Source: Nephromyces sp. MM_2019 (lineage: Eukaryota > Apicomplexa > Aconoidasida > Nephromycida). From it: a stretch of 36,378 bases of DNA. Under the pieces are notes generated by a model. That model saw nothing but the letters and a program-made list of their open reading frames with translations, had not been told where the DNA came from and made no database searches. The DNA lies in contig JADHZB010001614.1 in NCBI GenBank assembly GCA_015657535.1, positions 1 through 36,378 of the forward strand, given 5' to 3'. The position numbers and the translations under genes are program-made. Positions within the stretch are counted from its first letter, which is position 1. Each line of letters opens with the position of its first letter. Positions 1-11,726 of the stretch are shown here, piece by piece.

Positions 1-486
1 AAAAGGAGGGAAAACCAGGCGAAGAGAGGGATAGACAGAGAGACAAAAAGGGAGAGACCATGAAGCTGAGAGGAAGAAGACAAGATACAAACACGGTGAG
101 GGGCAGTGAGATGACAGAGAGCAGAGAAGGTATACGCACACAGTGCGCGACATACACACCATTATATTCTTAGCGATACATACAGCGAGACAAACCTAAC
201 GAGTGCCATATCCCTATACAGCAACAGAAATACACACACAAACACACACACACACACATAAATCTTCAGCCGAGTTAACACTAGCGGCACAACCAAAAAT
301 ATCTTCTAGTGAAAGTTACAGCACACACACAATACCAGTGATTTTCGTGCTGCACACACACCCAATATCACTGGGTTTTGTAGTACAAACAACTCATACC
401 ATGCCCATCAAAGGCATCTGTTAAAACACTATAACTACACAATGAAAGAGTAGCTTAAAAGCCTAGCAACGAAGCAATCAGCATAC

Positions 487-1398
487 CATAGTATCTGCCA
501 GGCGAAAATCCTTCAAGCTCTGAGCTCTCAGCGGCACTGTGGAAGGATCAGCCTGAAAAAGCGATGAAAAGGCAAAGAATAATCGCACTGAGCGATACTG
601 AAGAAGATGAGAATGCAATAAACACACACACAAGGGTGAAAAAATAGTGTAGTCGACGTGTTATTGAAGGTGACTGGAGCTCAACACGCACACACACACA
701 AAAGGGTAACAAAAACGTGCAACCGCTGCGATACTGAAAGGAGGATAGAAGCTCAACACACACACAGACTCTATGTTCGCCCATGTACAGGCACTAGCAG
801 CTATAGCAACCAATCAGACGCAGCTGCAGCCTGCACACACACGAAGCCCTCTTGCAGTTCAAGAGGTGTATATACACTCCACAAGCCTACTATCTCCCCC
901 TACAAACAGATTCAGTCACTACAACACACAACTAAAGCTTATCATCATTAAAAAAGGTAAAGCAATCATCCCGCTTCACTGAATGAAAGCATCACAAGGC
1001 TAGCAAAGACTTCAAAACCTCCACTCATTAGCTGCAAAGGTTTACAGTGTGTGTGTGTGTGTTTGTGTGTGTGTGCGTACGTTTGAAGTTGAGAAACAGT
1101 AGACAACACGCGTTGCACAGAAGAATATCAGTGTGCGTTGGAAAGATAAAAGAAGAAGGAGAGGAAAACAAACAAGATGCATGCAAAAACAAAGAAGTGA
1201 ACAAAGCGGAAGGAGAAGAAGCGGAAGAAACTGGAGAAACACACAGAGATTATAGCGATCGAGGCACAAGCATGAAGACAAGAAAGCAACTAGTTGAGTT
1301 CGGCAGCCATCCATACAGCACACACTACCTGAAAGTTTATTATTCCCCAATAGTCCAGGAAGCTATGCAGCCTCAATAGCAGGGCAGCATCTCCATCT

Positions 1399-1441
<43 letters not shown>

Positions 1442-1927
1442 CTATAGTCAATGATAAATTAGTAAAACAAACAGTAGCACACATTACAAAGCACTTTATA
1501 TGCTTTAAAGTAGCCGTGTGTGATGCTGCACAAAAATGCACGCACGATTGTGTAAAGACTAGTGAATAAATCACACAAACACATAGCAAAGATAAGCCAA
1601 GATGGATGAACAAGATAGTAACAGCAAGCCATAACACACAGCGGCACGCGCGTTTCATCCTTAGGTGTGCGTTTGTGCTAGTTGTGTATGTAAATGCATC
1701 TTCAAACTAGATTCTTCCACTAGAATATAACTTAAGCTGGTATATACACATACAACGTGTATGACTATACCGGAATATGCACACACATATGAACATAGAA
1801 AGTTACACACACACTTTTTATGGAGATTAACAAACAGCTTCTCAGACAGCTGCACAAAAAGCTACAAACACACACAATACACAATACACAATACACAATA
1901 CACAACACACACCAAAATACACACGAT

Positions 1928-1980
<53 letters not shown>

Positions 1981-4900
1981 CAACACACACGATGACACAC
2001 ACACAACCCAATAAACTATTCATCGACAAACAAACCAATCAATCGCCTGCATTCTGTGGCGGATAGATACTGAGTAGGATTAGCACGATAAGCCAATACT
2101 ATAGCTGATCGTATCTGCATGTAACTCTGCTCGATCTCCTTCTTAGACATCCCAGTGCCTAAAGCAAAAACGTACATATTACGCACACACATACAGCGAA
2201 CATACACGCTATGAAAAAAAGACACACACACATACCCGCCCAACCACACCAACACCAAAGGGATCAAACACACACATCCAAACTGCATTGATCCACACGC
2301 TCAAGTATAGCCCCAAATATCCTCCTACCCACACTGGCGCACATGCTCACACAAAAAATCACCCAACCAGGCATGACGCAAACAAATACCCTGATTATCA
2401 TTCACCCACAGCAGCACACACACACACACACACACACTCACACTCACACCAACACACACGCACATATCCACACATATCTACACTAATACGCCCACATCCA
2501 CACCAACAAACAAACAAACACACACACACACACACACTCACGCCAATACACACACCAACAAAAAGAACTTCCAGCTGATCTCTCTCTATCTGGTTGATGC
2601 GATACATATCAAACCACCTCGAACAAGAAGGCAGCAAAGACGTCTGTGTGTTCACTGAAGACGGCCGATGCTCACTACTCCCCCCCGCAGTAGCTTCTTC
2701 AGGATGAGAAGCTGCCTTCAGTGAGGCTTTATCTTCAGCTCGCTGAAACAACTCCTTGTATTGCTCACTAAGTGCTATAGTAGTTACAACACCCCCCTGA
2801 GTGTGTGTGCAGCAGCAGACAGAGAGTTTCAGCGCGAAAAATTGGTAGGAAGAAGAGCACACAGAGGAAGAGTTGCAGGCGACTGAAGAAGTGAACTTAA
2901 AACTAAACGAGCTGCACATGTACATATGCAAACTGCCTCAAAACATAGTCCCGGGAACAGTACACACAAAGACTCAGAAGAAAAGACACACACACAATAC
3001 GACATACGCACAAAAACAAAACACAAAATACACAAAAACACACACATAGTACAACACACAAATATATTCACACAATGCAACATACACAAAAAGACACACA
3101 AAAAAACACACACATAAAAGCACACGCAACTCCAAAGACGAACGAATAATATAACACACAACCCTACATAAAACATAAACCACTCCCACCCCACGCACAC
3201 ACCAACCCTTTGGGCCACATCAGCAGGTGGAGGCCGATCCGGTGATACTCCCAACCTCAAAGGCAAAACAGCCTCGAGAAGCTTCGAGTTGTAGTCTGCA
3301 CTCATATTGCTGACGTTTGATATGGTAATCCTCTCCTTTGGAGCTAAGATACTCGACTGCATCGCTACGTCTGTTTGAGGGTGTCTGAAGAAGTGCAAGC
3401 AAAAGCACCATAATTCACACACACACACACACACCACATCCATCAAAATCACCTCTTCATACATACACACACACATACTAAATACGACAATACCAACTCT
3501 TCACACATACCAAATCACCACGTCCCCTCCCATACCACAGACCCCACACCATCCTCTCCTCCCTCCAAAAAACCACTTCACACACACACACCCCCCCCCA
3601 ACCCCCAAAAATAAAAACTCCTACAGTGCTAACACACATCTCAAACCCAACAGACCTGTAGATTTCAACAGCAGCATCGTGAAACTCCATACTCTTCTCA
3701 CCAACCATAGAAGCTCCAGCGGCACCACTAGCAGCCTCCGAAGCTGCCTGTGCAGTCTCCACTTCTCCCTCAATAAACATACATACACCAGATCCTTCCT
3801 CCAATACATCGCCATATCTTTTCTCACCTTCAATTGGAGCAGACAAATCCGTGGAAAATCCCAAATTGTGCCCTTTGCTCTGCTCTTTCTCTGCTTCACT
3901 CTCCTTCCTTATATCTTCTCCAGAACTTCTCTTCATCTCGCTGTTTTCTGTCAAAAGAGGCTGAATCCCAGCCCGGAAATGTCGATTTCTCCGATCTTCT
4001 TCCTTAAAACTATCAGGTAATGAATCTACTTCTAGTGTGCTCGCAAGCGCACCCACCGTCACCTCACCGTTTGGCAGAGCCTTTGCACCAACCAGAATCC
4101 CATCAATTGAATCGTCTTTTGCACACACAGAAGCTGATTCATCATGCTTGTCGTCTTTCGCACACAAAGATGCTGATTCATCATGCTTGTCGTCTTTTGC
4201 ACACACAGAAGCTGATTCATCATGCTTGTCGTCTTTCGCACACACAGAAGCTGATTCATCATGCTTGTCGTCTTTCGCACACACAGAAGCTGATTCATCA
4301 TGCTTGTCGTCTTTCGCACACAAAGATGCTGATTCATCATGCTTGTCGTCCTTTCGCTTAGTTTCACCACCATTTACGCCATGAACAGCATCTGCTCTCC
4401 CAGAAGACTCAATAACCTCAGATGATTGTAGCGTAGGATTCACCCGAGAAGCTTCTATTACCATAGCTTCGGATTGAGAATCCTCCGATGAAACTGTGTG
4501 CGAATTTGGTAGCGCCGTTGGGTGCTGAGTCTCGTTCTCGTGACTTGAGGAAAAGAGGGGTAGAGAAGGCTCCATCACATCATTCCCAAGCTTACCAGCA
4601 GAAATCTGCACAAGGCTGCTTCCAACACACTCAGGAGGCTGATATTTGCTGGCGAAGTGATGGGATGAGAGACTGCCTACAGACCCACCACCACTCTCCA
4701 AAGAAGAAGAAGAAGAAGAATCGATACGACAGCGCTTCTTCAACGCTGGTTCGTCTTCAGAAATAACAGCAGCATCATCTTGAAAGGATGAAGCTACTTT
4801 TGTCGTGTGTGTTAGAGGCAGGTGGTCTTTAGAACGACCATCCCCCCCAAGCAACACATTCTTTCTCAGCCCTTCCTCATAGTTTTGGAAACGCTTTCTG

Positions 4901-7900
4901 CCACTGCCTAGATAACTACCTGAGTCCAGACTAGGCTGTGACTCGCTACTGGTAGAGAGAGAGAGATTACTACTGAATTCTTTGCTATCAGCTGATGATG
5001 TGTGCTGCGCATGATCTTGCCCAGAAGCTGAAGACGCAGGATTGGAGGTGGGCAAATTATGCTCTGATTGACTAGAAGAAGCAGGCAGGCTAGGATGAGA
5101 CTCACTACTCTTTGAGACGGCTGAGAGACTAACTAGAGAAGAGCTGAAATCGCCTTGAAACTGAGGTGAAGATGAGTGATAAGATCGCGTACTACTATTG
5201 ACAGCTGAAGAGGGAGCTGCTTCAAGCCTACCCTGAGAGCTCCCAATTCCCTCTAACACACTTCTCTGCTTCTCCTCAGCCTGGGAAGCTGCATTAAGCG
5301 TCGACGTTGATGATACTAGACTGCTGCTGTAATCTATGGATTCACGCAACCCTGCAGCTTCCAGAGATGCACCAGAAGTAGCAGATGAAGATGAAGCCAA
5401 ATTAGCAAGAGGAAACAAACGCTCCTTTTGAGAGCCAACGACGGGCTCCAAAGCAGACTCAATCGACGGTGAAGATCCGTTTCTCATCGCCGTTAAGAAG
5501 GGCAGGATGCCAGCTTCTTCATTGCTACCACCAGACGAGTGTGTGAGCCTTGAAAGAGCCTGTTCTCGATCAGATAAAGTAGGAACAGCATCATCCTCCT
5601 CTCTGCGCTGTAAACTCGTCTCTCTCCATCCCTCCTTCAAAGTAATTCCCTCCTCCCTCTTTTCAGGGTCTTCCTTAAGGTATGAAGAGCGATAGTCTTT
5701 GTATAGAGGCGTGAAATAGCCAGGAGACAATGCATTATACGAACTATCAGTACCTAGGCTTAACTCTGAGCTCACAGCACACAGTTCTGCTTCAGGGGTA
5801 AGCTCTAAAGCAGCCTTGTATGCGGGAGCAGGAAACTTCCCAAACTCATCTTGTACGCTGCTGATCAACCGCTTGCTTCGATCTCTCGTACTCGAACGTG
5901 TGTGGCTAGTCTGTGCACTCGACATACTAGGTGAAGTATCATACACAGCAGTTGTAGCAGTAGCACACGCAGCACTTGTAGCAGCACTACCACCACGCAA
6001 CACACTAGACTTTCCTCGCGAACTTTCAACTGAAGATGCGCTAGCAGCAGGAGCTTTTGGAGGTTGAATGTGTGTGGGAAGATCGTAGACTTCGTAGTCT
6101 AACTCACACATCCATTCGTTATAGTAGTCTGTATTCAGTAGCCATTCATATCCCAATCTCCACATACCAGTGTGTGGAGCCTCTGGATTGATACCATCTG
6201 CCTCTGTAGCTGAGAGTGAAGCCCACACATCAAAGCTATCAGGGTAATACCACCAATGAACGAGCTTTCTGCCATTGTCTTTATCAATTACCCTCATGTA
6301 CTCCTGAAGAACAGAAGGAAATACACGGGAGAGAGATGCGTGATGCGTGTGTGCGGGGGGGTCGTGGATATGAGGGGGTGGGTGGGTGCTGGAGTTGTGG
6401 AGGTACGTAGGTGGTGGAGTTATCATTGTGTGTGGAGTGGAGTTGTGGAGTGGAGAAGTGCAGTCTTGCGTGCGTGCCCAGGTGCTCAACCACGTGGTTC
6501 CCATGAGCTGTAGCGTAACCATGAGCTATGGTGTGTGTGTGCGAACAGCGATAGCTTAAGCTCTCTTCGGATTTTATCGCCCTCAAACACTCAACTGTAA
6601 GCCCACTCTACAACAGATTAGCCTAGTTTTCAGAGCTAAACTCATCAATTTAGCCATAAAAAGATGTTTAGTCTGAGAAGCCATGAAGCCTTAAGATATA
6701 AAAGGGGAGCAACACTTATGGATATCCGACTACAATAAGCTTTTCCCAACAAGAAGAAAAAAAAACATGCAGAAGAGCACACAAAGAAAAATACACACAT
6801 ACAAAGCAGTAAAAATATACAGAAAAGCGCAAAAATCCACCACCTCCACACACCCCCAAAAAAACAAAGACGCAAATATACCCGAATACACCCACACACA
6901 CACAAATACCCCACACACACACAAATACCCCACACACACACAAATACCCCACACACACACAAATACCCCACACACACACAAATACCCCCTTACCTCCCTA
7001 TCTTCAGGATCTTGTATAACTTCATTCAGTATAATATGAGAAGCTCCCTTCATTTGCTCAACAACTATGCCTCCATGACGGTTTACTATATCAGCTAATC
7101 GCTGAAGAAATTCAGCATCAAAACCCTCCATAAAGTAGACTTTTGGAGGCTTCCAAAACCCCCCTTCTTGCAGCTTCTTCTTCAGCAACATACACAACTC
7201 CGCAGCATACACCTTTTGCTTCTCTGATAATAACTCAAACCTTCGAAGAGCAGATCCATCGTTTAACTGCTTCGATTTCCTAAACTCTAGTGAAGCTCCT
7301 AGAATCAAAGCTAAAGAGCCGTTAGGCCGGTAGTCACGGAAGAGCTCTGCAGGTATCTTCGTCATGAATCTATCTTCAGGCTTTGACTGTAGTGTGCATG
7401 CGAGAAAAAACGGGGTATTTTGATGAAGGGTCGGGTGTATGTACACTCAGGGTAGTAGAAGAGTGGATACTAAGTGTGCATGAGATACTAGAGAAAAAGG
7501 GCACACACACGGTGTTGTTATCTTACAGGGCAGCACAAACGGAACTCATGAACACCATCACCATCATGCATTATGAAAAGCACACAACATCATTAGCACA
7601 CATATATCAAAATCACACACACACGAACATATCACAATCACAATCACACACACACGCACACAGACACACACACACAATAGCCCCCGCACACACACACCTT
7701 GAATCCCAGGCTTTGATCCATGAATATCTGTATTTGCATGGCTATTCGTCCACACGAATCAGCAGTGCATAGCGAGTCCTTCTGAAAGGCTTCATTCTTT
7801 AGAAGATGCTGCACAACGCATTCGTACTTCTTCACTATTCGCTCATCAGGAACTTGAGCATTCTTTTGCTCTGTAAGAGCTAGAGGTTTTAACCTTCCCG

Positions 7901-7904
7901 ACAT
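487..7904 (-). CDS. SWI3: SWI3/SMARCC (BAF155/170-like) SWI/SNF scaffold subunit, 3' partial
   Basis: Core scaffold of the SWI/SNF (BAF) chromatin remodelling complex in the nucleus. I join eight exons with consistent phases: 7698-7904, 6994-7386, 3638-6303, 3207-3384, 2556-2796, 2036-2158, 1329-1396, 487-552 (3942 nt, 1314 codons). The ATG at 7904 follows the palindromic array. Residues about 20-200 match the animal SMARCC N-terminal MarR/BRCT-like module. The start of exon 3 has the chromo-like motif VHWWYYPDSFDVW and later NEWMCELDYEV. A very long Ser-rich linker follows (exon 3, about 890 codons, with six 13-residue repeats). The SWIRM domain (about residues 1203-1292, exons 5-7) shows SRWFDMYRINQIERDQLE, CRRLIDGDAALLLRLHSFLD and YWGIINFQ. 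Exon 8 continues as ADPSTVPLRAQS, like the human VDPESRP segment. A possible 18-nt microexon at 400-417 follows. The SANT domain and leucine zipper were not found and should lie left of the window. Confidence 0.9.
1402..1439. repeat. (AC)19 microsatellite in SWI3 intron 6
   Basis: Uninterrupted AC dinucleotides, six bases upstream (in the sense direction) of the 3' splice site of the exon at 1329-1396. In the transcript this is a UG tract sitting where a polypyrimidine tract is expected. Confidence 0.97.
1929..1978. repeat. (AC)25 microsatellite in SWI3 intron 6
   Basis: Fifty uninterrupted bases, the longest pure dinucleotide tract I see in the window. It is flanked on both sides by ACACGATGACACAC, and next to it (about 1875-1910) is a 7-bp repeat AATACAC with four to five copies. 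Confidence 0.97.
4112..4345. repeat. Six-copy 39-bp coding minisatellite in SWI3 exon 3
   Basis: Six consecutive 39-bp units (starts 4112, 4151, 4190, 4229, 4268, 4307), in frame in the SWI3 linker. Each encodes KDDKHDESASVCA or the same with Leu for Val. Units are nearly identical (GAAGCT versus GATGCT variants), so the array is young or kept homogeneous. Unit length is a multiple of three, so copy changes keep the frame. Confidence 0.97.
6885..6990. repeat. 19-bp satellite at the 5' end of SWI3 intron 2
   Basis: Five copies of a 19-bp unit (AAATACCCC plus five AC) begin immediately behind the intron 2 donor. On the sense strand each unit reads GTGTGTGTGTGGGGTATTT, so a donor-like GG|GTATTT recurs every 19 bases downstream of the real GAG|GTAAGG site. 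Confidence 0.93.
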
Positions 7905-7913
7905 ACTGCAGAA

Positions 7914-8145
7914 AAGCGAGATAGATTGTGTGTATATACAGCAGACTCGACACACTGAAAGACTGCACAAAGCGATGGACATGGTGTGTATGTCCACACA
8001 AAACCACACATTGGAAAGAGCGATGGAGATGGTGTGTACGTACACACCAAAGTACACACTGCAGAAAGCGAAAGGGATAGAGTGCATATAAGCTTGAAAC
8101 TACATGCTAGAAAGAGCGATAGATATTCAGTGTATATACACCGAA
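7914..8145. promoter_or_regulatory. Palindromic ~50-bp tandem array upstream of SWI3
   Basis: About five diverged units of roughly 50 bp lie directly upstream of the SWI3 ATG. Each starts with an AAAGAGCGATRGA-like block; at least four then carry a GTGTGTAYRTACAC-like palindrome. The clearest are a perfect 20-base palindrome at 8030-8049 (TGGTGTGTACGTACACACCA) and a perfect 12-base one, GTGTATATACAC, at 8130-8141. The position suggests promoter or 5' leader; a regulatory role is inference only. Confidence 0.6.
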
Positions 8146-8160
8146 AATATCGCTCCTTTC

Positions 8161-10747
8161 AGCTTATAGAAAACCCCAATCTGGAAAAAATTTCATGCAA
8201 AAAACGACACATCAGCAGAAAGCCGCAGGAATTCTACAACACACACAAGCATAACGGGTATCCATGCCACTACAAGAGTAGCTAATAGCATAGAAAAAAC
8301 GGAATAAAACGTGCTCAACACGAGGAATCAAACGCTAAAAGCTAACTGCTAGGTTTCATAATCGCAGAACGTTTCCATAAGCCGTTTGCAGCTGCTTTTT
8401 CGCACACAGTTGATGTATGAGCTGAGCCAATCAGTAGCGCAAGCATACGAGCCCCGACAACTGGACGTAATGACGTAATCAACGCTAAATCAAAATAGCT
8501 TAAACTAGCTTTTCATGCTTTAAAAGCCGCTATTAAGCTACAATCTCGGACTCTTCATAAAGAAAATGACTAAAAGCCTCGAAATTCTAAGCCAAAAGCA
8601 GCTTTAAACATCAAAATATCACAAAGCCTACTCAAAATCATCAGTTCTTGACGTTTTTTCAATTCCAAGCGCATCTTCAAGACATCAGAAAGTACATTCT
8701 TATCCACTTTTTGTGAATGAGGAAGTCACTAAACCTCCTAAAAGAGCTTGAAGAAGCTACTAAAACGTGAAAAATCAACGAAAAAAGAAGCGCTAAAATG
8801 GCATGAGGAAGAGAAAAATCACCATAAAACGCCAAGTTTTTCGCTAAAAAAACCCCACTGATTTTGCCATTGAGTAATGGAGAAAGAAGATCTACGAGGG
8901 GGGTAAATTATTAAATAGCACGCAGCATAAAATGACGCACACACACATACTATACGCTTGGATATGTAGATGAAGTCGATACGGCAAGTTGAAAATATCG
9001 CAAGAATTAACAAAAAATGTGCCTAAAAAAAGCCATTTCGCTCGCATTTCATCGAAGAAGCATGAAGACACCCGAGTTTCAAACAATTTGCTAGTGTGTG
9101 TGTGTATGCTGGCATGTGTTTGAGAATTTCTTCCCAAAAAATTCAGGTCTTTTTGGCTTTAGATCCCAATTAGGGGTGGAAGGCGATGTTTTTTCCCAGT
9201 ATTACTGGTCTAAGTACAAAGAGGTTTTTCATCGGTGGAATAAAACTCAAGAACATTCATAAATCTTCTTGGAGTGGAGTAGGCTTCTTGGTTTGGAGGC
9301 GTATACAATAGAGAGTGAGATACCCCAGAGATTCACGCAATATCTTAAAACCAAGACACTCAAATAAACTCCCAAAAATACACACATAAACACACAACGT
9401 CCCACGAAAAAAATCCAACAGAAAATCCCACAAAGTTCCACACAATCCCACCAACACCCTTCAAACACAGAAAGAACCCGAAATACAGCTACTTACAACT
9501 CCTCAAAGCACTTGCAGGGCTAAATTTCCGAGCACAACACTGCATCCTCAAAACAACACACACCCCAAACATATATTCATATAGAGTAAATCTCCTAAAA
9601 CAATGAAACTCTCCCTTTAAAAAGAGGGAGAAATCACACTTTTGAAGACAATAACTTTCACATCTAAAAACTCAAAACAAATCGAAAAGTCGCATGTTCT
9701 CCATGAAGACGAAATCTTCAGGTCAACAATACTTGCAATTAATAACCTCCGCTTTAGAAACAAATTTCCAACGTTTAAGAAGATAATCATCAAAGAAGAG
9801 AAAGTGAATCTTCAAGAAAGTCAGGAAAATAATCTTCACTTGAAGCTTTTCCAATATGAAACACACACAAAAGCAGACACACGAACACACAAAGACTAGA
9901 GCCGACGGAATTAGCTGCTTTCAGAGTAAATTCGCTGAAAAGAGATTCCTTCTTTCAATATCTTCGCAAAGAATACTCAACTTTTGGAGAAGAATAGTGA
10001 AGATTGTTAGTATAAATAAGTGAAGACATGCACAGCGAGAAGCATAGAGATTCGTAGAAGAATAGAGTTCCAGAGAACTCCACAGAGTTATACAATCAAA
10101 TAGATAGAAGTAAGAGAAAAGTAGAGACAACTAGAAAGTCAACACACTCGCACACACAGAGAATCAGAGAAATTCCAAGACAATGAAAGAGTAACACACA
10201 CGACTCTTCACACACACGAGGAACATGTTGCTAACCCCCAGAGCAAGGCTCAAAACTCTCCAAAATTGGGTATATAACTCACTGCTCTAGTCTTCTAGTA
10301 TAAACACACAACACACCCATTCTATGATAAGCTTCACCCTACAAGCTGAGATTTTAAAACAAAAAGAAGCGGTAAGTTTCTGGTGTGGGTTACGCAGCCT
10401 CCTCCCTCTTATTACCTGGAAACGTCTGTGCGGCGGATTCCCTATCGTATATCCCTGGTAATTGCTTGAAAAGTGGGAATAGGCGATCATCGCACAGAGG
10501 CAATTCTACCAAATAAAAATACGTCTACAGGCTTAAGGAGTAAGAGAGAGAGAGCGGTGTATATATACAGAGAGAAAGAGAAAGAAAGAGATACATATAC
10601 ACAGAGAGAAACAGAAAGAGAGAAAGAGAGATGTATATACAGAGAGAAAGATGTCTATATATGGAGATATATATATATAGAGACGTGTGATATGATATTT
10701 ACATTTATTTCTCAATTAAAGCGTGAATGTGTGTTGGCAACACACAT
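8161..10747. other. Spacer between SWI3 promoter and 10.7 kb, no convincing gene
   Basis: No reading frame here has a family match or supported splice borders. A 39-nt minus-strand segment near 10411-10451 has exon-like borders (ACCAG and GTAATA) but is too short to judge. The stretch 9360-9560 is AC-rich on the plus strand. I see no tRNA or other RNA gene. Confidence 0.55.
10543..10690. repeat. GA/TA simple-repeat block with TGTATATACA palindromes
   Basis: Purine-rich GAGAGAAAG runs alternate with TGTATATACA-type palindromes in about four rough units of 35-45 bp, ending in an (AT)n run near 10668-10680. The open frame on the plus strand here is an effect of the repeat. Confidence 0.85.
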
Positions 10748-11726
10748 TCAAGGAGGTGTATATGAATACATGCAAACAAGGAGGGAATGTGGGCTTAAAA
10801 GAAGAGGCTGCCAGACACAATGCTCGACGAACTTCTTGGATACTGCATCGCATACAAAAAGTGTTGCCTGTAATTGCATCCTCAAATTTTCATCCGTAGT
10901 AATAGCTTCATTAGCTACCAGCGGTTTGACAGGTACATATATGTGTGCCCCGGTGCTATCAGCTAGTAGCGTGTGTGTGCGGGCGTTACCTGCCACTTTT
11001 AATACTAAAATATTAGTTTAGATAGCATATAGTACTTTACTCTCTTTTGTTTGGGGCGCGGCTGGCCTTGTGTGTGTGAGGGGCTGTGGGGGGTGTCTGT
11101 AGGGTGCTGGTGCGTGTGTAAATGTCATGTGTATGTGAGGCGCGGTGGGGGGTCTCTTTAGGGTGTGCACGTGTGTGAATATCTGTCAGAAGCGTGTATG
11201 TGTGGATATCATCATAAGAAGTGCGTGTGTGCGGATATCATCGTAAAAAGCATGTGTGTGCGGATATCATCGTAAAAAGCGTGTGTGTGCATATATATCT
11301 CATTGTTTTTAATCTACCTGTGTGATTATCTCCAAGTTGTATATGCTTGTGATTTCCCATAAAGTCGGTGATATTCAAACAGTTTTCAAGGTTTTAACCT
11401 TCATATCGAAAATAATCCTTAGACTAGTAATCTTGCTTAGTATTGAATCGTAAGGGCGACTTTAATAGTACTTCTAGAGGATAACTCAGATATTCCTCCC
11501 ATCATGCGTGTATATACAGCTAAACTCCACGTAGGTGGCTGCACAAGCAGGGAATCTGCAGATATCTTTCAAAGCTGGATGATTTCAGCTTTTCTCCAAG
11601 CTGATTGCCTACTCTGAGAGGATTAACTGTAGGGATTGACTTGAACTGCGGCATATAGCGGCATAATTTTGTAAAATATGCTGTCTGTGTAATTCGCTGC
11701 ACAATATTGCTTTTCAGCAGTATGGG
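10748..11726 (-). CDS. Candidate two-exon gene fragment, function unknown
   Basis: I do not recognise this gene. Two minus-strand open segments have splice-like borders that agree in phase: 11531-11726 (acceptor CTATCTCGCAG, donor GTGGAG, phase 1) and 10748-11004 (acceptor ATTTTAG, ending at TGA). The second reads GNARTHTLLADSTGAHIYVP and then a mixed charged/hydrophobic stretch, which could be a small beta-rich domain, but no family motif is visible. The donor is weak. The intron between them holds the G-rich repeats at 11041-11290, and no start codon exon was found. The opposite strand is also open here. It may be a diverged gene, a pseudogene or chance. Confidence 0.28.
11041..11290. repeat. 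G-rich duplication followed by a 29-bp minisatellite
   Basis: First, two diverged copies of a GGTGGGGGGT...TAGGGTG...GTGTGTA block (about 11060-11190). Then about four copies of a 29-bp unit containing GGATATCATCGTAAAAAGC (GGATATC starting at 11204, 11233, 11262, with a weaker copy before). TG runs lie between units. Confidence 0.85.

Noticed and set aside
1690..2580. His/Thr- and Cys/Val-repeat proteins on both strands
   Set aside because: Translations of AC/TG microsatellites within SWI3 introns.
4112..4345. CRISPR-like spaced repeat
   Set aside because: Units are contiguous with no variable spacers and lie in frame inside a eukaryotic coding exon.
4020..4384. Plus-strand open frames across the 39-bp repeat
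   Set aside because: Shadows of the SWI3 coding repeat; any repeat whose unit is a multiple of three tends to stay open in several frames.
10473..11021. 182-codon plus-strand frame
   Set aside because: Its first half is GA/TA simple repeat and the rest shows no motif; the minus strand is at least as protein-like.
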